Assembly (NCBI GenBank): GCA_902617025.1
Contig: CACMVB010000002.1
Location: 1-64,000 of the forward strand
Origin: an uncultured Pelagibacteraceae bacterium
GTDB taxonomy: Bacteria > Pseudomonadota > Alphaproteobacteria > Pelagibacterales > Pelagibacteraceae
Direction: 5' to 3'
DNA length: 64,000 nucleotides
The notes beneath the pieces were generated by a model. That model made no database searches. It had not been told where the DNA came from and worked only from the letters and a program-made list of their open reading frames with translations. A program made the translations under genes and the position numbers. This document shows, piece by piece, positions 28,362 through 38,836 of the stretch; within the stretch, counting starts at the first letter, position 1, and the number at the start of each line of letters is the position of its first letter.

Positions 28362-29023
28362 CTTTTAACTTTCCAATCAGTTTCAAATGTAACATAATTT
28401 ATTTGAATACATCTTCTCTCTTTTTTTATCTCTTTTTTTTCCATTCCATGCCAAGTGTTTGGTCCGCTGGTAAAGAAGTATCCATAATTATGTTTATAAG
28501 GAACTGTTTTAACTTTGTTCAATTTTGCGTCATAAAAATCAGTACCTAAATTCTCCGATTCATTGTGTAAATTAACAAAAACTATTGATGACATTAATTT
28601 TTCCTCAATATCGCAATGAGGCTTTAACCAAAAACCTTCTCTATCACAAATTACCTCTAGCCTTACATAAGAATTACTCAAATCTTTTCCAATTAATGAT
28701 CCAATCTTTTTATAAACATCAGGTGATCTTAATTCTTCTATAAATTTTGTTAAATTTGGAAATTGATTAGAGTTTTCTTTAGTTACATAACATCGAAGTT
28801 TTTTTGCTTTACCACCATCTTTAATTCCAGCTCGAAAGGCTCCCTCTCCTCCATCAAGAGCTCTTGTTCCATCATAATTTAAATTTTGTTTTCTAGGATC
28901 AGCTATCTCTGCACTACAGATCTCATCAATAGCATTTTGAGTCAGTGGCTGGTTGATTTCAAAATGTTTAAATGGATCGCTAAATAGTTTAGTTCTTTTT
29001 TCTAATGATTTAAATAATTCCAT
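28358..29023 (-). CDS. 2-oxoglutarate/Fe(II)-dependent oxygenase-like protein
   Basis: Unnamed 221-residue protein with the double-stranded beta-helix metal triad. H136 and D138 are in [12 protein letters not shown]192 in NTWHGMEK, and an arginine 11-12 residues later ([10 protein letters not shown]) suits 2-oxoglutarate binding. This pattern is that of the prolyl-4-hydroxylase superfamily. No signal peptide is visible. The substrate is unknown. The gene starts inside the end of the ELM1-family gene (14 nt overlap), so the two are probably co-expressed. The upstream N-terminal 60 residues do not resemble a domain I can name. Confidence 0.72.
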   Translation of the reverse strand: MELFKSLEKRTKLFSDPFKHFEINQPLTQNAIDEICSAEIADPRKQNLNYDGTRALDGGEGAFRAGIKDGGKAKKLRCYVTKENSNQFPNLTKFIEELRSPDVYKKIGSLIGKDLSNSYVRLEVICDREGFWLKPHCDIEEKLMSSIVFVNLHNESENLGTDFYDAKLNKVKTVPYKHNYGYFFTSGPNTWHGMEKKEIKKERRCIQINYVTFETDWKVKS

Positions 29024-29963
29024 GTTTTTTCATTTTTGCTTTTACAATTGGAGCAATTCTGTTTACCTCATTTAAACTATTGTAACTCCAACTTTCAATC
29101 CTATCTTCTAATTCTCTTGTTATACCTAAATCTTTCAATTGTGAATAAAATTTTTTAAATCTTCCAGTTGGCTTAAAAGACTTCATCATGGCAATATAAA
29201 CGGGTTTTCCAGTGATCGCAGCCTCTGAAATCATTGACGTGGAGTCGCATGTTACAACTATATAATTTGAGATTGCTAGTGCAGAAAGATAGGCTTTTTT
29301 ATCAATATTTTTTACAACATGATGGTTAATGCTAAAGGTATTGAATGCTATTTTTAAAATATTTTCAGGTGTTCTATAAGAAGGAATTACAATAATTTTA
29401 AATTTATCTGGAGTAAATAATGTCTTAACTTTGTTAAAAAGTTCATGAATTTGTTTTTCTGAATAATTGTAATATTTATTCGGTCCCCCGATTATAAATG
29501 CAACTAGTTCTCTTCTCTTGTCTTTCTCAATTCCAAGATATTTTGAATTCTCATTAATTTCTTTTTTATTTAGATAATGAATAGCTCCTATTGTGTTGAT
29601 TATATTTTCTCCTTTTAAATTATCATGCTCTGGACTTACTATAAGGTCGAAATGTTCAAAAGAAACTTTGGGGTCTTGGACGTGAATATTAAAAATTTGA
29701 TTTCCTAATCTCTTTTTTAAAGCTATTGATGGTATCACACTTTTTCTTCCACAAGATATAATAACTTTACAATCACATACGAATTTATTTTTAACCAAGT
29801 TTTCTGATATCGGGCTGATTCTTGGTGGTATAAAATTCCAAAAAGATTTTAGTTCAATTTTTTGGTGTTTATAACTTAGGCCCAAAGCTTGAGCTAATCC
29901 CTCGACTTGACTAACCATGCCATGCATGCCTTGCGTTAAAAGAAGTGCTTTTAATTCTAACAT
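29010..29963 (-). CDS. ELM1/GtrOC1-family (DUF1022) protein, glycosyltransferase-like
   Basis: Belongs to the family named after plant mitochondrial fission factor ELM1 and widespread in alphaproteobacteria; the fold resembles GT-B glycosyltransferases. Supporting segments are LLTQGMHGMVSQVEGLAQALG at the N-terminus, CKVIISCGRKSVIPSIALKKR, IHVQDPKVSFEHFDLIVSPEHD (about 95), FIIGGPNKYY (about 155) and VVTCDSTSMISEAAITGKPVYI (about 235), the last like a nucleotide-sugar site. Bacterial function is not settled. It is transcribed away from trxB and overlaps the oxygenase gene. Confidence 0.85.
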   Translation of the reverse strand: MLELKALLLTQGMHGMVSQVEGLAQALGLSYKHQKIELKSFWNFIPPRISPISENLVKNKFVCDCKVIISCGRKSVIPSIALKKRLGNQIFNIHVQDPKVSFEHFDLIVSPEHDNLKGENIINTIGAIHYLNKKEINENSKYLGIEKDKRRELVAFIIGGPNKYYNYSEKQIHELFNKVKTLFTPDKFKIIVIPSYRTPENILKIAFNTFSINHHVVKNIDKKAYLSALAISNYIVVTCDSTSMISEAAITGKPVYIAMMKSFKPTGRFKKFYSQLKDLGITRELEDRIESWSYNSLNEVNRIAPIVKAKMKKHGII

Positions 29964-29986
29964 TAGTTACTATATACCTTTACATA

Positions 29987-30937
29987 ATGAATAATAAATC
30001 AACAAAACACACAAAAGTGTTAATTCTTGGATCTGGCCCTGCTGGCTATACCGCAGCTATTTATGCGGCTAGGGCTATGCTTAAACCAATACTTGTTCAT
30101 GGCTCTCAACCTGGGGGACAATTAACTACCACTACAGATGTTGAAAATTACCCCGGATACTCGAAAGTGATTCAAGGACCATGGCTTATGGACGAAATGA
30201 AAGGCCAAGCAGAAGCTGTAGGTACAGAGATGATACAGGATCATATAAGTAAAGTTGACTTAACAAAAAAACCTTTTACAGCAACAGGTGATAGTGGCCA
30301 GGTTTATACTGCGGATAGTTTTATAATTTCAACAGGGGCACAAGCAAGATGGTTAAATTTAAAATCTGAACAGGAATTTAGAGGATTTGGAGTTTCAGCG
30401 TGTGCTACTTGCGATGGTTTTTTCTTTAAGGAAAAAGAGGTAGCAGTAGTTGGTGGAGGAAATGCTGCAGTTGAAGAAGCAATGTTTCTCACTAAATTTG
30501 CTTCAAAGGTTTATTTAATACATAGAAGAAATGAATTAAGAGCAGAAAAAATGCTTCAAGCAAAATTAAAAGCGAATAAAAAAATAGAAATTATATGGGA
30601 CACAGTAGTTGAAGATGTTATTGGTACTAAAGAGCCGAAAACTGTTAATGCATTAAAAATTAAAAATGTAAAAGATAATAAAGTTAAAGAGCTTAAAGTT
30701 GATGGTTTATTTATTGCCATAGGTCATGATCCAGCAACATCTTTGTTTAAAGATCAACTTAATATGGACAAAGAAGGGTATTTAATTACAAAACCTGACT
30801 CTACTGAAACAAATATTCCAGGAGTTTTTGCGGCTGGCGATGTAAAAGATAAAATTTTTAGACAAGCTGTTACTGCTGCTGGAATGGGTTGTATGTCGGC
30901 ACTTGAGGCTGAAAAATATCTATCGGAGATTAACTAA
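29987..30937 (+). CDS. trxB: Thioredoxin-disulfide reductase
   Basis: NADPH/FAD flavoenzyme that reduces thioredoxin. The ORF-track start at 29945 would overlap the divergent ELM1 gene and add a spurious hydrophobic leader; the ATG at 29987 (MNNKSTKHTKVLILGSGPAG) is preferred. Motifs: LGSGPAGYTAAIYAARA (FAD), GGQLTTTTDVENYPGY, the redox-active ACATCDGFF (about 134), VAVVGGGNAAVEEAMFL (NADPH) and GVFAAGDVKDKIFRQAVTAAGMG. Length is 316 after correction. It ends overlapping the convergent aspC by 8 nt. Confidence 0.97.
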   Translation: MNNKSTKHTKVLILGSGPAGYTAAIYAARAMLKPILVHGSQPGGQLTTTTDVENYPGYSKVIQGPWLMDEMKGQAEAVGTEMIQDHISKVDLTKKPFTATGDSGQVYTADSFIISTGAQARWLNLKSEQEFRGFGVSACATCDGFFFKEKEVAVVGGGNAAVEEAMFLTKFASKVYLIHRRNELRAEKMLQAKLKANKKIEIIWDTVVEDVIGTKEPKTVNALKIKNVKDNKVKELKVDGLFIAIGHDPATSLFKDQLNMDKEGYLITKPDSTETNIPGVFAAGDVKDKIFRQAVTAAGMGCMSALEAEKYLSEIN

Positions 30938-32117
30938 GGTTTTCGCAAAAAGCTTTGATCCTGTCCATTGCTTTTTTTAAATTATCCATTGAAGTAGCGT
31001 AAGATATTCTAAAGTAACCGTCTAAACCAAAAGCAGAACCTTGAACTACAGCTACTTCAGCTTTTTCTAACAATTTTTCTACAAATTCTTTATCAGTTTT
31101 AAGTTTTGTTTTCTTATTAAGTAATTTTTTACAGTTTGGAAAAACATAAAAAGCTCCTTCGGGACTTAAACAGCTTATACCTTTTATATTATTTAAACTA
31201 TCAACAACAAAGTTTCTTCTTTCTTTAAAAGAATTTGATCTTTCTATAATAAAGTCTTGTGTTCCGTTTAAAGCTTCTACTGCAGCTGCTTGACTTATAG
31301 ATGTAGGATTACTAGTTGATTGGGATTGAATTTTAGCCATAGCTTTAATTATTTCTTTTGGACCTGCAGCATAACCAATTCTCCAGCCAGTCATTGAGTA
31401 AGATTTGCTCACTCCATTCATGGTTAAAGTTCTGCTTTTTAATTTTTCAATTTGCGCTATTGTAAAAAATTTAAAACCGTCATAAGTAATATGTTCGTAA
31501 ATATCATCGCTTAAAATATATAAATTTTTATATTTTATTAAAATCTTTGATAAAGCTATAATCTCATCTTTAGTATAACCAGAGCCTGTAGGGTTAGATG
31601 GAGAGTTTATAATTATCCACTTTGTTTTTTTTGAAACTGCTTTTGTTAATTTTTCAGGCGTTAATTTAAAATTATTTTTTTCATCACATTTAATTATTTT
31701 GGGCTTTCCCCCAGCTAACAAAACAATGTCAGGATAAGAAACCCAATAAGGAGCTGGAATAATTACCTCATCACCTTTGTTTATGGTTGCCATAAAAGCA
31801 TTATATAAAACTTGCTTGCCACCAGTTCCGACAGAAATTTGATCAAGACCGTATGATAAATCATTTTCTCTAGAAAATTTTGCTTGAATAGCTTTTTTTA
31901 ACGCTGGGGTTCCATCCACCGCAGTATATTTTGTATCGCCTTTTCTAATTGCTTCTATTGCTGCTTCTTTAATATTATCTGGGGTATCAAAATCAGGCTC
32001 TCCAGCTCCTAAACCTATTACATCCTTCCCGGCAGCTCTCATTTCCCTGGCTTTTGAGGTTACTGCTATCGTAGGTGACGGTTTTATACGTTTTAAACTA
32101 TTGGAAACTATGCTCAT
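30930..32117 (-). CDS. aspC: Aspartate aminotransferase (class I PLP enzyme)
   Basis: Fold-type I aminotransferase of the alphaproteobacterial AspB/AspC-Igamma type. Segments: VIGLGAGEPDFDTPDNI, KYTAVDGTPALKKAI, GGKQVLYNAFMATI, SPSNPTGSGYT, LSDDIYEHI, and the PLP-lysine region NGVSKSYSMTGWRIGYAAG (about 230-248). The terminal arginine-binding segment is YFRISYATS. Length 395 is typical. Prephenate as an alternative substrate is possible in this subgroup. Convergent with trxB, divergent from uvrB. Confidence 0.92.
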   Translation of the reverse strand: MSIVSNSLKRIKPSPTIAVTSKAREMRAAGKDVIGLGAGEPDFDTPDNIKEAAIEAIRKGDTKYTAVDGTPALKKAIQAKFSRENDLSYGLDQISVGTGGKQVLYNAFMATINKGDEVIIPAPYWVSYPDIVLLAGGKPKIIKCDEKNNFKLTPEKLTKAVSKKTKWIIINSPSNPTGSGYTKDEIIALSKILIKYKNLYILSDDIYEHITYDGFKFFTIAQIEKLKSRTLTMNGVSKSYSMTGWRIGYAAGPKEIIKAMAKIQSQSTSNPTSISQAAAVEALNGTQDFIIERSNSFKERRNFVVDSLNNIKGISCLSPEGAFYVFPNCKKLLNKKTKLKTDKEFVEKLLEKAEVAVVQGSAFGLDGYFRISYATSMDNLKKAMDRIKAFCENLS

Positions 32118-32155
32118 TGAAATTTATAATATAATTAATTTATTATTAACACAAA

Positions 32156-34327
32156 ATGCAAAATACTTATCAAGAAAAATTGGCTGACCTAGAAGTTAAT
32201 AACTCTAAAAAAATTAAGAAGTTAGAGGGAGGTATTAACTTTAAAATTAAAAGTGATTTTCAACCTAGCGGTGACCAACCAGAGGCTATTAAGCAAATAT
32301 TAAAAAACTTAAAAGATAACAAACAAGAACAAGTGCTTTTAGGGGTCACAGGATCGGGTAAAACTTTTACAATGGCAAAAGTTATCGAAAAGGCTAATAG
32401 ACCAGCTCTAATTCTAGCGCCAAACAAAACGTTAGCTGCCCAATTGTACGGAGAGTTTAAAAGTTTTTTTCCGGATAATGCTGTAGAATATTTCGTATCG
32501 TATTACGATTACTACACTCCAGAAGCATACGTTCCAAGATCTGATACTTATATAGAAAAAGAAGCCTCAATAAATGAACAAATTGATCGTATGAGACACT
32601 CGGCTACAAGATCTTTATTGGAAAGAGATGATGTAATTATTGTTGCGAGTGTATCATGTATTTATGGTTTAGGTTCTGTAGAAGCGTACTCGAAAATGAC
32701 AATTACTTTAAAAAAGAATTATGATTACGAGCGAGACGATTTAATTAGGGCATTTATAAACTTGCAGTATAAAAGAAATGATCAAAATTTTTTTAGAGGT
32801 ACTTTTAGGGTAAGAGGTGAAAATTTAGAAATCTTTCCATCACACTTAGAAGATAGAGCCTGGAGAATAAGCTTTAATTTAAATAAATTGGAAAAAATTG
32901 AAGAATTTGATCCGCTTACTGGAGATAAGACAAATGATTACTCAATTATTAAAATTTACGCCAATAGCCATTACATAACTCCTAAACCTACTATCGAGCA
33001 AGCAATAAGACAAATAAAATCTGAATTAGCTGAGACTTTAAAAAAACATAGAGAAAATAATAAACTTTTAGAAGAGCAGAGATTAAGAGAACGAACCAAG
33101 TTCGATTTAGAAATGATTGAAGCTACCGGAACTTGTGCTGGGATAGAAAATTATTCAAGATTTTTATCAGGAAGAAAAGCTGGTGAACCACCTCCTACTC
33201 TGTTTGAGTATTTTCCAGATAATGCAATTATATTTGTAGACGAAAGTCACGTAACAGTCCCTCAATTAAATGGAATGTATAAAGGTGACCGGACAAGAAA
33301 AAGTACGTTAGCCGAATACGGGTTTAGACTCCCTTCATGTATGGATAATAGACCTTTGAAATTTGAAGAGTGGGATTTAATGAGAACGCAAACTGTTTTT
33401 GTCTCTGCTACCCCAGGACCTTGGGAACTAAAACAAACAAGCAATAAATACATTGACCAAATCATTAGGCCAACAGGTTTAATAGACCCACCGGTTGAAA
33501 TAAGGCCAGCCAAAACTCAAGTTGACGATCTTATGCACGAGGCAAAAGAGATTGTAAAAAAAGGATATAGAGTTCTTGCTACAACGCTGACAAAAAAAAT
33601 GGCTGAAGATCTTACTGAGTACCTACACGAAAATGGTCTTAAAGTAAGATATATGCACTCTGACATTGATACTCTTGAAAGAATTGAGATCATAAGAGAT
33701 TTGAGAATGGGAGTGTTTGATATTCTTGTAGGAATTAATTTGTTGAGAGAAGGGTTAGATATTCCCGAATGTGCTTTGGTAGCAATTTTAGATGCTGATA
33801 AAGAGGGATTTTTAAGATCTGAAACTTCTTTAATTCAAACAATTGGAAGAGCAGCACGAAATGTTGATGGTAAAGTAATTTTATATGCTGATAAAATCAC
33901 GAAGAGTATTGAAAAAGCCATTAAGGAAACAGATAGGAGAAGAAATAAACAATTAGAATATAATAAGAAAAATGGAATAACTGCTGAGTCAGTTAAAAAA
34001 GAGATAAGTGATATCTTAGAGTCTGTTTACGAAAAAGATTACGTGAAAATAAGTGAGGGCTCAAATGTAGGCGGAAACTTAAAAAAACATCTGAAAGCTT
34101 TGAATAGAAAAATGAAAGAAGCTGCATCTAATTTAGAATTCGAAGAGGCAGCTAAACTAAGAGATGAAATGAGAAAATTAGAGGCGAGTGAACTTGAAAT
34201 TACTTTAAATCCAAAAATTTCCCAATATAATTTAAAAAGTAAGGTATACCCAAAAGGTAGATCAACTATGGGTATGCCGGGCACTAAACCAAGGAAAGCG
34301 ATAAAAAAATGGAAGCCAAAAAAATAA
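32156..34327 (+). CDS. uvrB: Excinuclease ABC subunit B
   Basis: Damage-verifying helicase-like subunit of nucleotide excision repair. [17 protein letters not shown] (Walker A, about 62), the beta-hairpin [21 protein letters not shown] (about 115), FVDESHVT (Walker B), [21 protein letters not shown] and QTIGRAARN (helicase motifs V/VI) are all present. The C-terminal UVR motif ([24 protein letters not shown]) interacts with UvrC. A basic tail [13 protein letters not shown] ends the protein. Length 723 is normal. It overlaps the SDR gene by 19 nt and forms an operon that ends with uvrC and pgsA. Confidence 0.98.
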   Translation: MQNTYQEKLADLEVNNSKKIKKLEGGINFKIKSDFQPSGDQPEAIKQILKNLKDNKQEQVLLGVTGSGKTFTMAKVIEKANRPALILAPNKTLAAQLYGEFKSFFPDNAVEYFVSYYDYYTPEAYVPRSDTYIEKEASINEQIDRMRHSATRSLLERDDVIIVASVSCIYGLGSVEAYSKMTITLKKNYDYERDDLIRAFINLQYKRNDQNFFRGTFRVRGENLEIFPSHLEDRAWRISFNLNKLEKIEEFDPLTGDKTNDYSIIKIYANSHYITPKPTIEQAIRQIKSELAETLKKHRENNKLLEEQRLRERTKFDLEMIEATGTCAGIENYSRFLSGRKAGEPPPTLFEYFPDNAIIFVDESHVTVPQLNGMYKGDRTRKSTLAEYGFRLPSCMDNRPLKFEEWDLMRTQTVFVSATPGPWELKQTSNKYIDQIIRPTGLIDPPVEIRPAKTQVDDLMHEAKEIVKKGYRVLATTLTKKMAEDLTEYLHENGLKVRYMHSDIDTLERIEIIRDLRMGVFDILVGINLLREGLDIPECALVAILDADKEGFLRSETSLIQTIGRAARNVDGKVILYADKITKSIEKAIKETDRRRNKQLEYNKKNGITAESVKKEISDILESVYEKDYVKISEGSNVGGNLKKHLKALNRKMKEAASNLEFEEAAKLRDEMRKLEASELEITLNPKISQYNLKSKVYPKGRSTMGMPGTKPRKAIKKWKPKK

Positions 34328-35064
34328 TAATCACTGGTGCAGCTACTAGAATAGGGTCTGCAATCGCAAAGAGTTTAGTTAACTTTAAAACAAAAATAGG
34401 TATTCACTATAATAAATCTAAAAGTAGCGCCTTAAAATTAAAAAAAGAATTAGAAGAACTTGGGGCTGAAGCATATTTGTTCAAAGCTGATTTAAATAAT
34501 TTAAAACAAACCCAAATTTTAATAAAAAAAGCCCATAAAACTATGAAAGGATTAGATTGTTTAATTAATAATGCTTCTATTTTTGAAAATGATAATCTTG
34601 AGAATTTTTCCGAAAAATCATTTTTAAAACATATAAATATAAATTTAAAAGCACCAGCAATCTTAACACAAAGTTTTAAAAAGCTAGTTAAAAATAAAGA
34701 AGGATGTATCATTAATATAATTGATCAAAGAGTTGAAAAATTAACTCCTTTTTTTTTCTCATACACTTTAAGTAAGTCTTCATTGGCCACTTTCACAAAA
34801 ACATCAGCCATGAAATTAGCACCTAATATAAGAGTAAATGGTATCTCACCTGGGCCAACTTTAAAAAACAAAAGACAATCCGAAGCGCATTTCAAAAAAC
34901 AATGGAAATCTACACTCTTAAGGAAAAAAGTAGACCTAGATAACATATGTAACGGGGTAAGGTTTTTTATTGAAAATAAAAGTATAACAGGAGAAATAAT
35001 AAATATCGATAGCGGGCAAAGACTTGCTTGGCAAACGCCAGATATTATTAATACAAAAGAATGA
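34309..35064 (+). CDS. folM: Pteridine reductase-type SDR (FolM/PTR1-like)
   Basis: NADPH-dependent short-chain reductase, probably acting on dihydrobiopterin/dihydromonapterin or dihydrofolate. The cofactor loop [13 protein letters not shown] (residues 8-20) fits TGxxxRxG, the form distinctive for pteridine reductases. NNAS is at 87-90. The catalytic serine of ordinary SDRs is replaced by Asp139, 13 residues before Tyr152 of YxxSK (Lys156), the same D...Y...K arrangement as in PTR1. NGISPGPTL follows. Being immediately before folB, in a 4 nt overlap, strongly supports a folate/pterin role. It could substitute for a classical dihydrofolate reductase; no folA is in the window. Confidence 0.8.
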   Translation: MEAKKIIITGAATRIGSAIAKSLVNFKTKIGIHYNKSKSSALKLKKELEELGAEAYLFKADLNNLKQTQILIKKAHKTMKGLDCLINNASIFENDNLENFSEKSFLKHININLKAPAILTQSFKKLVKNKEGCIINIIDQRVEKLTPFFFSYTLSKSSLATFTKTSAMKLAPNIRVNGISPGPTLKNKRQSEAHFKKQWKSTLLRKKVDLDNICNGVRFFIENKSITGEIINIDSGQRLAWQTPDIINTKE

Positions 35065-35456
35065 AAATAATTAAATTCAAAAAGAAAGAAAAATTTAAAT
35101 ATAAAAGAAAAGTAATTATAAAAGATTTAATTTTAAATATTTCGATAGGGATACATAATTTTGAGAAAAAAAAGAAGCAAAGAGTAAAATTTAATATTGA
35201 AATTTTAACTAATCCATATGTACTTCCTAATAATAAAGATTTAAATTCAATACTCAATTATGAGGAAATTGTTGGTAAAATTGAAAAAATTTCATATTTA
35301 AAACATCACGAGCTACTCGAAGATCTAGCAGAAAATATTTTTAATATGATATTTAAAAATAAACTTGTTAAAAAGATTAATCTTAAGATAGAGAAGTTAG
35401 ATATCTTAAAAAAAACTAAATCTGTTGGTATCGAAGTATCAAAATCAAAAGTATGA
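35061..35456 (+). CDS. folB: Dihydroneopterin aldolase
   Basis: Tunnel-fold enzyme of folate synthesis that cleaves dihydroneopterin to hydroxymethyl-dihydropterin and glycolaldehyde. After a lysine-rich leader, [31 protein letters not shown] matches the family start. [28 protein letters not shown] and [10 protein letters not shown] (with the conserved C-terminal Lys region) follow. Length 131 is normal. Overlaps of 4 nt on each side (with the SDR and uvrC) place it in one polycistron. Folate functions embedded between uvrB and uvrC have no evident functional link to repair. Confidence 0.88.
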   Translation: MKIIKFKKKEKFKYKRKVIIKDLILNISIGIHNFEKKKKQRVKFNIEILTNPYVLPNNKDLNSILNYEEIVGKIEKISYLKHHELLEDLAENIFNMIFKNKLVKKINLKIEKLDILKKTKSVGIEVSKSKV

Positions 35457-37291
35457 TGAATAGTTTAGAATTAGGAAAAAAAGTAATTAAGGAAAAAATA
35501 CCGCTAATACCTAAAAACCCTGGCGTTTATAAAATGCTTAGTTCCACTGGTGAAATCCTTTATATTGGGAAAGCTAAAAACATACCAAATAGACTTAAAA
35601 GTTATGTCACTGAATCAAACCTTCCAATTAGAACTGAGAGAATGCTCTCACTCACACATAACCTTGAAACTACTACCACAAGTAATGAGAGCGAGGCTCT
35701 TCTATTAGAAGCAAATTTAATAAAAAAACATAAACCTCGTTACAACATTCTTTTGCGTGATGACAAATCTTTTCCTTATATTTATATTGGTAATAAAGAT
35801 AAGTGGCCACAACTTACAAAATTAAGAGGGAAAAAATCAAAAACTGGATACTATTTTGGTCCTTTTGCATCAATTGGATCTGCTAATTGGACAATAAAAA
35901 TTTTACAAAAAATTTTTCTTTTACGTGTTTGTGATGACACTGTTTTTAAAAATAGAGAGAGGCCGTGTATCCTTTACCAAATTAAAAGATGCTCAGCTCC
36001 GTGTGTTGGGCATATAAATGAAAAAGATTACGAGTCTACAGTAGCCGATGCTATTGATTTTATTTCTGGTAAATCTAGAAGAATTCAAAAAAATTTATCC
36101 AAAGAAATGGAAAAAGCTAGTAAAGAATTAGATTACGAAAAAGCTGCTGTAGCTAGGGACAGAATAAAAGCATTAACTCAAATCCAAACTTCTCAAAAAA
36201 TAAATCAAACAAACTTAACAGAGGCTGATGTTATTAGTATCTATAAAGAAACAGGAAAAACATGTGTCCAAGTGTTTTTTTTCAGGTCAAAACAAAACTG
36301 GGGCAATCAGGCTTTCTATCCAAAACATGATCCAGATGACAGTGTAGAAGATATAATTAGTTCTTTTATATCTCAATTTTATGAAAATAAAACTATTCCA
36401 AGACTTATATTGACTAATTGTGAAGTTAAGGACAAAAAACTTATTGAGAAAACATTCTCAGACAAGGATAAAAAAGATATTACTATTAAGCTTGCTAAAA
36501 GTAAAAATGAGATAAGTATTTCTAGTCTTGCAGAGAAAAATGCAAAACAATCTTTAAAACAAAAACTCATTCAATCTGATACTAACAATAATCTTATCGA
36601 AGAATTAGCATCTAAATTCAAAATTAATAACAACATTGATTTGATAGAGGTTTACGATAATAGCCACATTCAAGGATCTGACTCTGTCGGATCATTGATT
36701 TGTTTCAGTAATGAGGGTTTTGTTAAGAAAAGATACAGAAAATTTAATATTAAAGATGAAAAGGTAAAAAATGATGACTACGGTATGATGAAAGAAGTTT
36801 TATTTAGAAGATTTTCCAAAGCAATTAAGGAGAAATCTGGTTCATTATCATTACCGGATCTAATAATGATAGACGGTGGAAAAGGACAATACTCTGTATC
36901 TAGAGAAGTTCTTAATGAATTGGGATTACATGACTTGCCAATTTTAGCAGTGGCAAAGGGTAAAAAAAGAAATGCTGGAGAAGAAAAGATATATCATGAA
37001 AGTAAAGAGTATATTTTAGAAAAAAATGATCCATTATTATTTTTCATACAAAGACTAAGAGATGAAGCTCATCGATTTGCTATAAGCACTCACAGGGCTA
37101 AAAGAAAGAAAAATCTTAGCAAATCTTTATTAGATCAAATTCAAGGAATAGGAAGACAGAGAAAAAGAGCTTTATTAAATCATTTTGGTTCCGCACGAGC
37201 AGTTGAGTCTGCAAGCTTTGATGATTTGAAATCAGTTGAAGGAATAGAAGACAACATAGCAAAGAAAATATATGATTATTTTCACGAATAA
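35453..37291 (+). CDS. uvrC: Excinuclease ABC subunit C
   Basis: Dual-incision nuclease of nucleotide excision repair. The N-terminal GIY-YIG-like domain appears as [22 protein letters not shown] (about 22-43), followed by [27 protein letters not shown]. The cysteine-rich [10 protein letters not shown] and UVR motif ([17 protein letters not shown]) come next. The RNase-H-like nuclease has [20 protein letters not shown] and [12 protein letters not shown], and the C-terminal helix-hairpin-helix pair is [21 protein letters not shown] plus SVEGI. Length 612 is typical. It starts at ATGATG, the first ATG overlapping the folB stop. Confidence 0.98.
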   Translation: MMNSLELGKKVIKEKIPLIPKNPGVYKMLSSTGEILYIGKAKNIPNRLKSYVTESNLPIRTERMLSLTHNLETTTTSNESEALLLEANLIKKHKPRYNILLRDDKSFPYIYIGNKDKWPQLTKLRGKKSKTGYYFGPFASIGSANWTIKILQKIFLLRVCDDTVFKNRERPCILYQIKRCSAPCVGHINEKDYESTVADAIDFISGKSRRIQKNLSKEMEKASKELDYEKAAVARDRIKALTQIQTSQKINQTNLTEADVISIYKETGKTCVQVFFFRSKQNWGNQAFYPKHDPDDSVEDIISSFISQFYENKTIPRLILTNCEVKDKKLIEKTFSDKDKKDITIKLAKSKNEISISSLAEKNAKQSLKQKLIQSDTNNNLIEELASKFKINNNIDLIEVYDNSHIQGSDSVGSLICFSNEGFVKKRYRKFNIKDEKVKNDDYGMMKEVLFRRFSKAIKEKSGSLSLPDLIMIDGGKGQYSVSREVLNELGLHDLPILAVAKGKKRNAGEEKIYHESKEYILEKNDPLLFFIQRLRDEAHRFAISTHRAKRKKNLSKSLLDQIQGIGRQRKRALLNHFGSARAVESASFDDLKSVEGIEDNIAKKIYDYFHE

Positions 37292-37876
37292 ATGAAATTA
37301 AAAATACCAAACATACTTACTATCGGTCGGATTATAATTGTTCCAATTTTTGTTATTACTTTTTTTATCCCTGGGTTTTTTGGAGATTTAATACCGTTCT
37401 TTTTATTTGTCTTAGCAAGTTTTACAGACTATTTGGATGGTTTATTAGCAAGATTTTTCAAAGAAGAATCTAAGTTAGGAGAACTTTTAGACCCTATAGC
37501 GGACAAAATACTTGTTGCCGCCGCACTAATATTGCTTGTAATGAATGGAACAATAAAAAACTATGAGGTCATAGCTGCAGTAATTATTTTAACCAGAGAG
37601 ATCTTAGTTTCAGGTTTAAGAGAATTTTTAGCAAAAGGAAAAATTACAATGCAGGTAACAAGCTTAGCAAAAATGAAAACTTTTATTCAAATGACTTCAA
37701 TTGCAATTTTACTTACTGGAGATATTGGAAATAAAATTATAAATTTTCAAGATTATAATGCACAAACAGTAGGAATTATTTTACTATGGTTATCTGCTTT
37801 TTTGACATTATATACAGGCTACGATTATCTTAGAAAAGGGATTGACCATGCGATTAATGAGGATAGTAAAGACTAA
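37292..37876 (+). CDS. pgsA: CDP-diacylglycerol--glycerol-3-phosphate 3-phosphatidyltransferase
   Basis: Integral membrane enzyme committing CDP-diacylglycerol to phosphatidylglycerol. The CDP-alcohol phosphotransferase signature D-G-x2-A-R-x8-G-x3-D-x3-D is intact in DGLLARFFKEESKLGELLDP plus IADK. It begins MKLKIPNILTIGRIIIVPIFV, as in PgsA, and has about five to six membrane segments in 194 residues. The ATG immediately follows the uvrC stop codon, continuing the uvrB-folM-folB-uvrC operon; uvrC-pgsA adjacency is common in proteobacteria. It ends overlapping ilvE (convergent) by 4 nt. Confidence 0.95.
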   Translation: MKLKIPNILTIGRIIIVPIFVITFFIPGFFGDLIPFFLFVLASFTDYLDGLLARFFKEESKLGELLDPIADKILVAAALILLVMNGTIKNYEVIAAVIILTREILVSGLREFLAKGKITMQVTSLAKMKTFIQMTSIAILLTGDIGNKIINFQDYNAQTVGIILLWLSAFLTLYTGYDYLRKGIDHAINEDSKD

Positions 37877-38760
37877 GCGGCAGTATCTTTTCTAACTAAT
37901 TTTTGATAATCATCATTTAAACTAGAAATTAAGTTACATACTTTGAATTTGTATTCATTAATTTGAGAAACAGGTGTAACTTCTGCTGCGGTGCCTGTCA
38001 AAAAACACCCAACAAATTCTTTCATTTCTTCTGGCTTTATTTTTCTTTCAATTACATTAATTCCTTTAGACTTTGCAATTTTTATTACTTCACGTCTAGT
38101 AATACCATCGAGAAAAGAGTCTGGCACTGGAGTATGGAGGTCATCATTTTTGCTTTTAAAAAATACATTTGCACCAGTGGCCTCTGCAATATTTCCTTCA
38201 TGATCTAACATTAATGAGTCTGTAAAACCTTCAGCTTCTGCTTCATGTTTAGAGAGGGTACAAATCATATATAACCCTGCTGCTTTGGTGTCCCAAGGAA
38301 TCGTGTTAGGCGCAGGTCGTCTCCAATTTGAGATATTAAGTTTAATACCTTTCAATTTTAACTGAGGATCAAAGTATGACCCCCATTCCCAAGTGGCAAT
38401 TGCTACATGTATTTTATTTCTTTGCGCTGATATAGCCATCATTTCACTTCCTCTCCATATTAGAGGTCTTACATAACCATTTTGTACTTTTTGAATATTA
38501 ACGATTTTTTTACAAGCGCTATTAATTTCGTCTTGACTATAAGGTACTTTTATTCCCATTCGTTTAGCTGAGTAAAATAATCTTTCGGTATGTTCCTCTA
38601 GTTTAAATATTTCACCATCATAAACTCTCTCGCCCTCAAAAACACAACTAGCATAGTGCAATCCGTGATTTAAAATATGAATATTTGCATCTTTCCAATC
38701 AACAGTCTCTCCATTAAACCAAATTTTTCCTGATCTCTTATCGTAAGGTATACTTTCCAT
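37873..38760 (-). CDS. ilvE: Branched-chain amino acid aminotransferase
   Basis: Fold-type IV PLP enzyme for the last step of Leu/Ile/Val synthesis. The ORF-track start (38835) adds 25 residues unlike the family; the ATG at 38758-38760 gives MESIPYDKRSGKIWFNGE, the expected beginning, and leaves a 76 nt divergent spacer before marR. Motifs: HGLHYASCVFEGERVYDG, VRPLIWRG, PWDTKAAGLYMICTLSKHEAE (PLP-Lys region), LMLDHEGNIAEATGANVF and the C-terminal FLTGTAAEVTPV. Length is 295 residues after correction. Confidence 0.95.
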   Translation of the reverse strand: MESIPYDKRSGKIWFNGETVDWKDANIHILNHGLHYASCVFEGERVYDGEIFKLEEHTERLFYSAKRMGIKVPYSQDEINSACKKIVNIQKVQNGYVRPLIWRGSEMMAISAQRNKIHVAIATWEWGSYFDPQLKLKGIKLNISNWRRPAPNTIPWDTKAAGLYMICTLSKHEAEAEGFTDSLMLDHEGNIAEATGANVFFKSKNDDLHTPVPDSFLDGITRREVIKIAKSKGINVIERKIKPEEMKEFVGCFLTGTAAEVTPVSQINEYKFKVCNLISSLNDDYQKLVRKDTAA

Positions 38761-38836
38761 TTGCAGTAAATATATAGATTTTTTTAAATTAAAAAAGTAT
38801 ATTCCAAATAAGGATAAGTCAATATAACTTACCATT

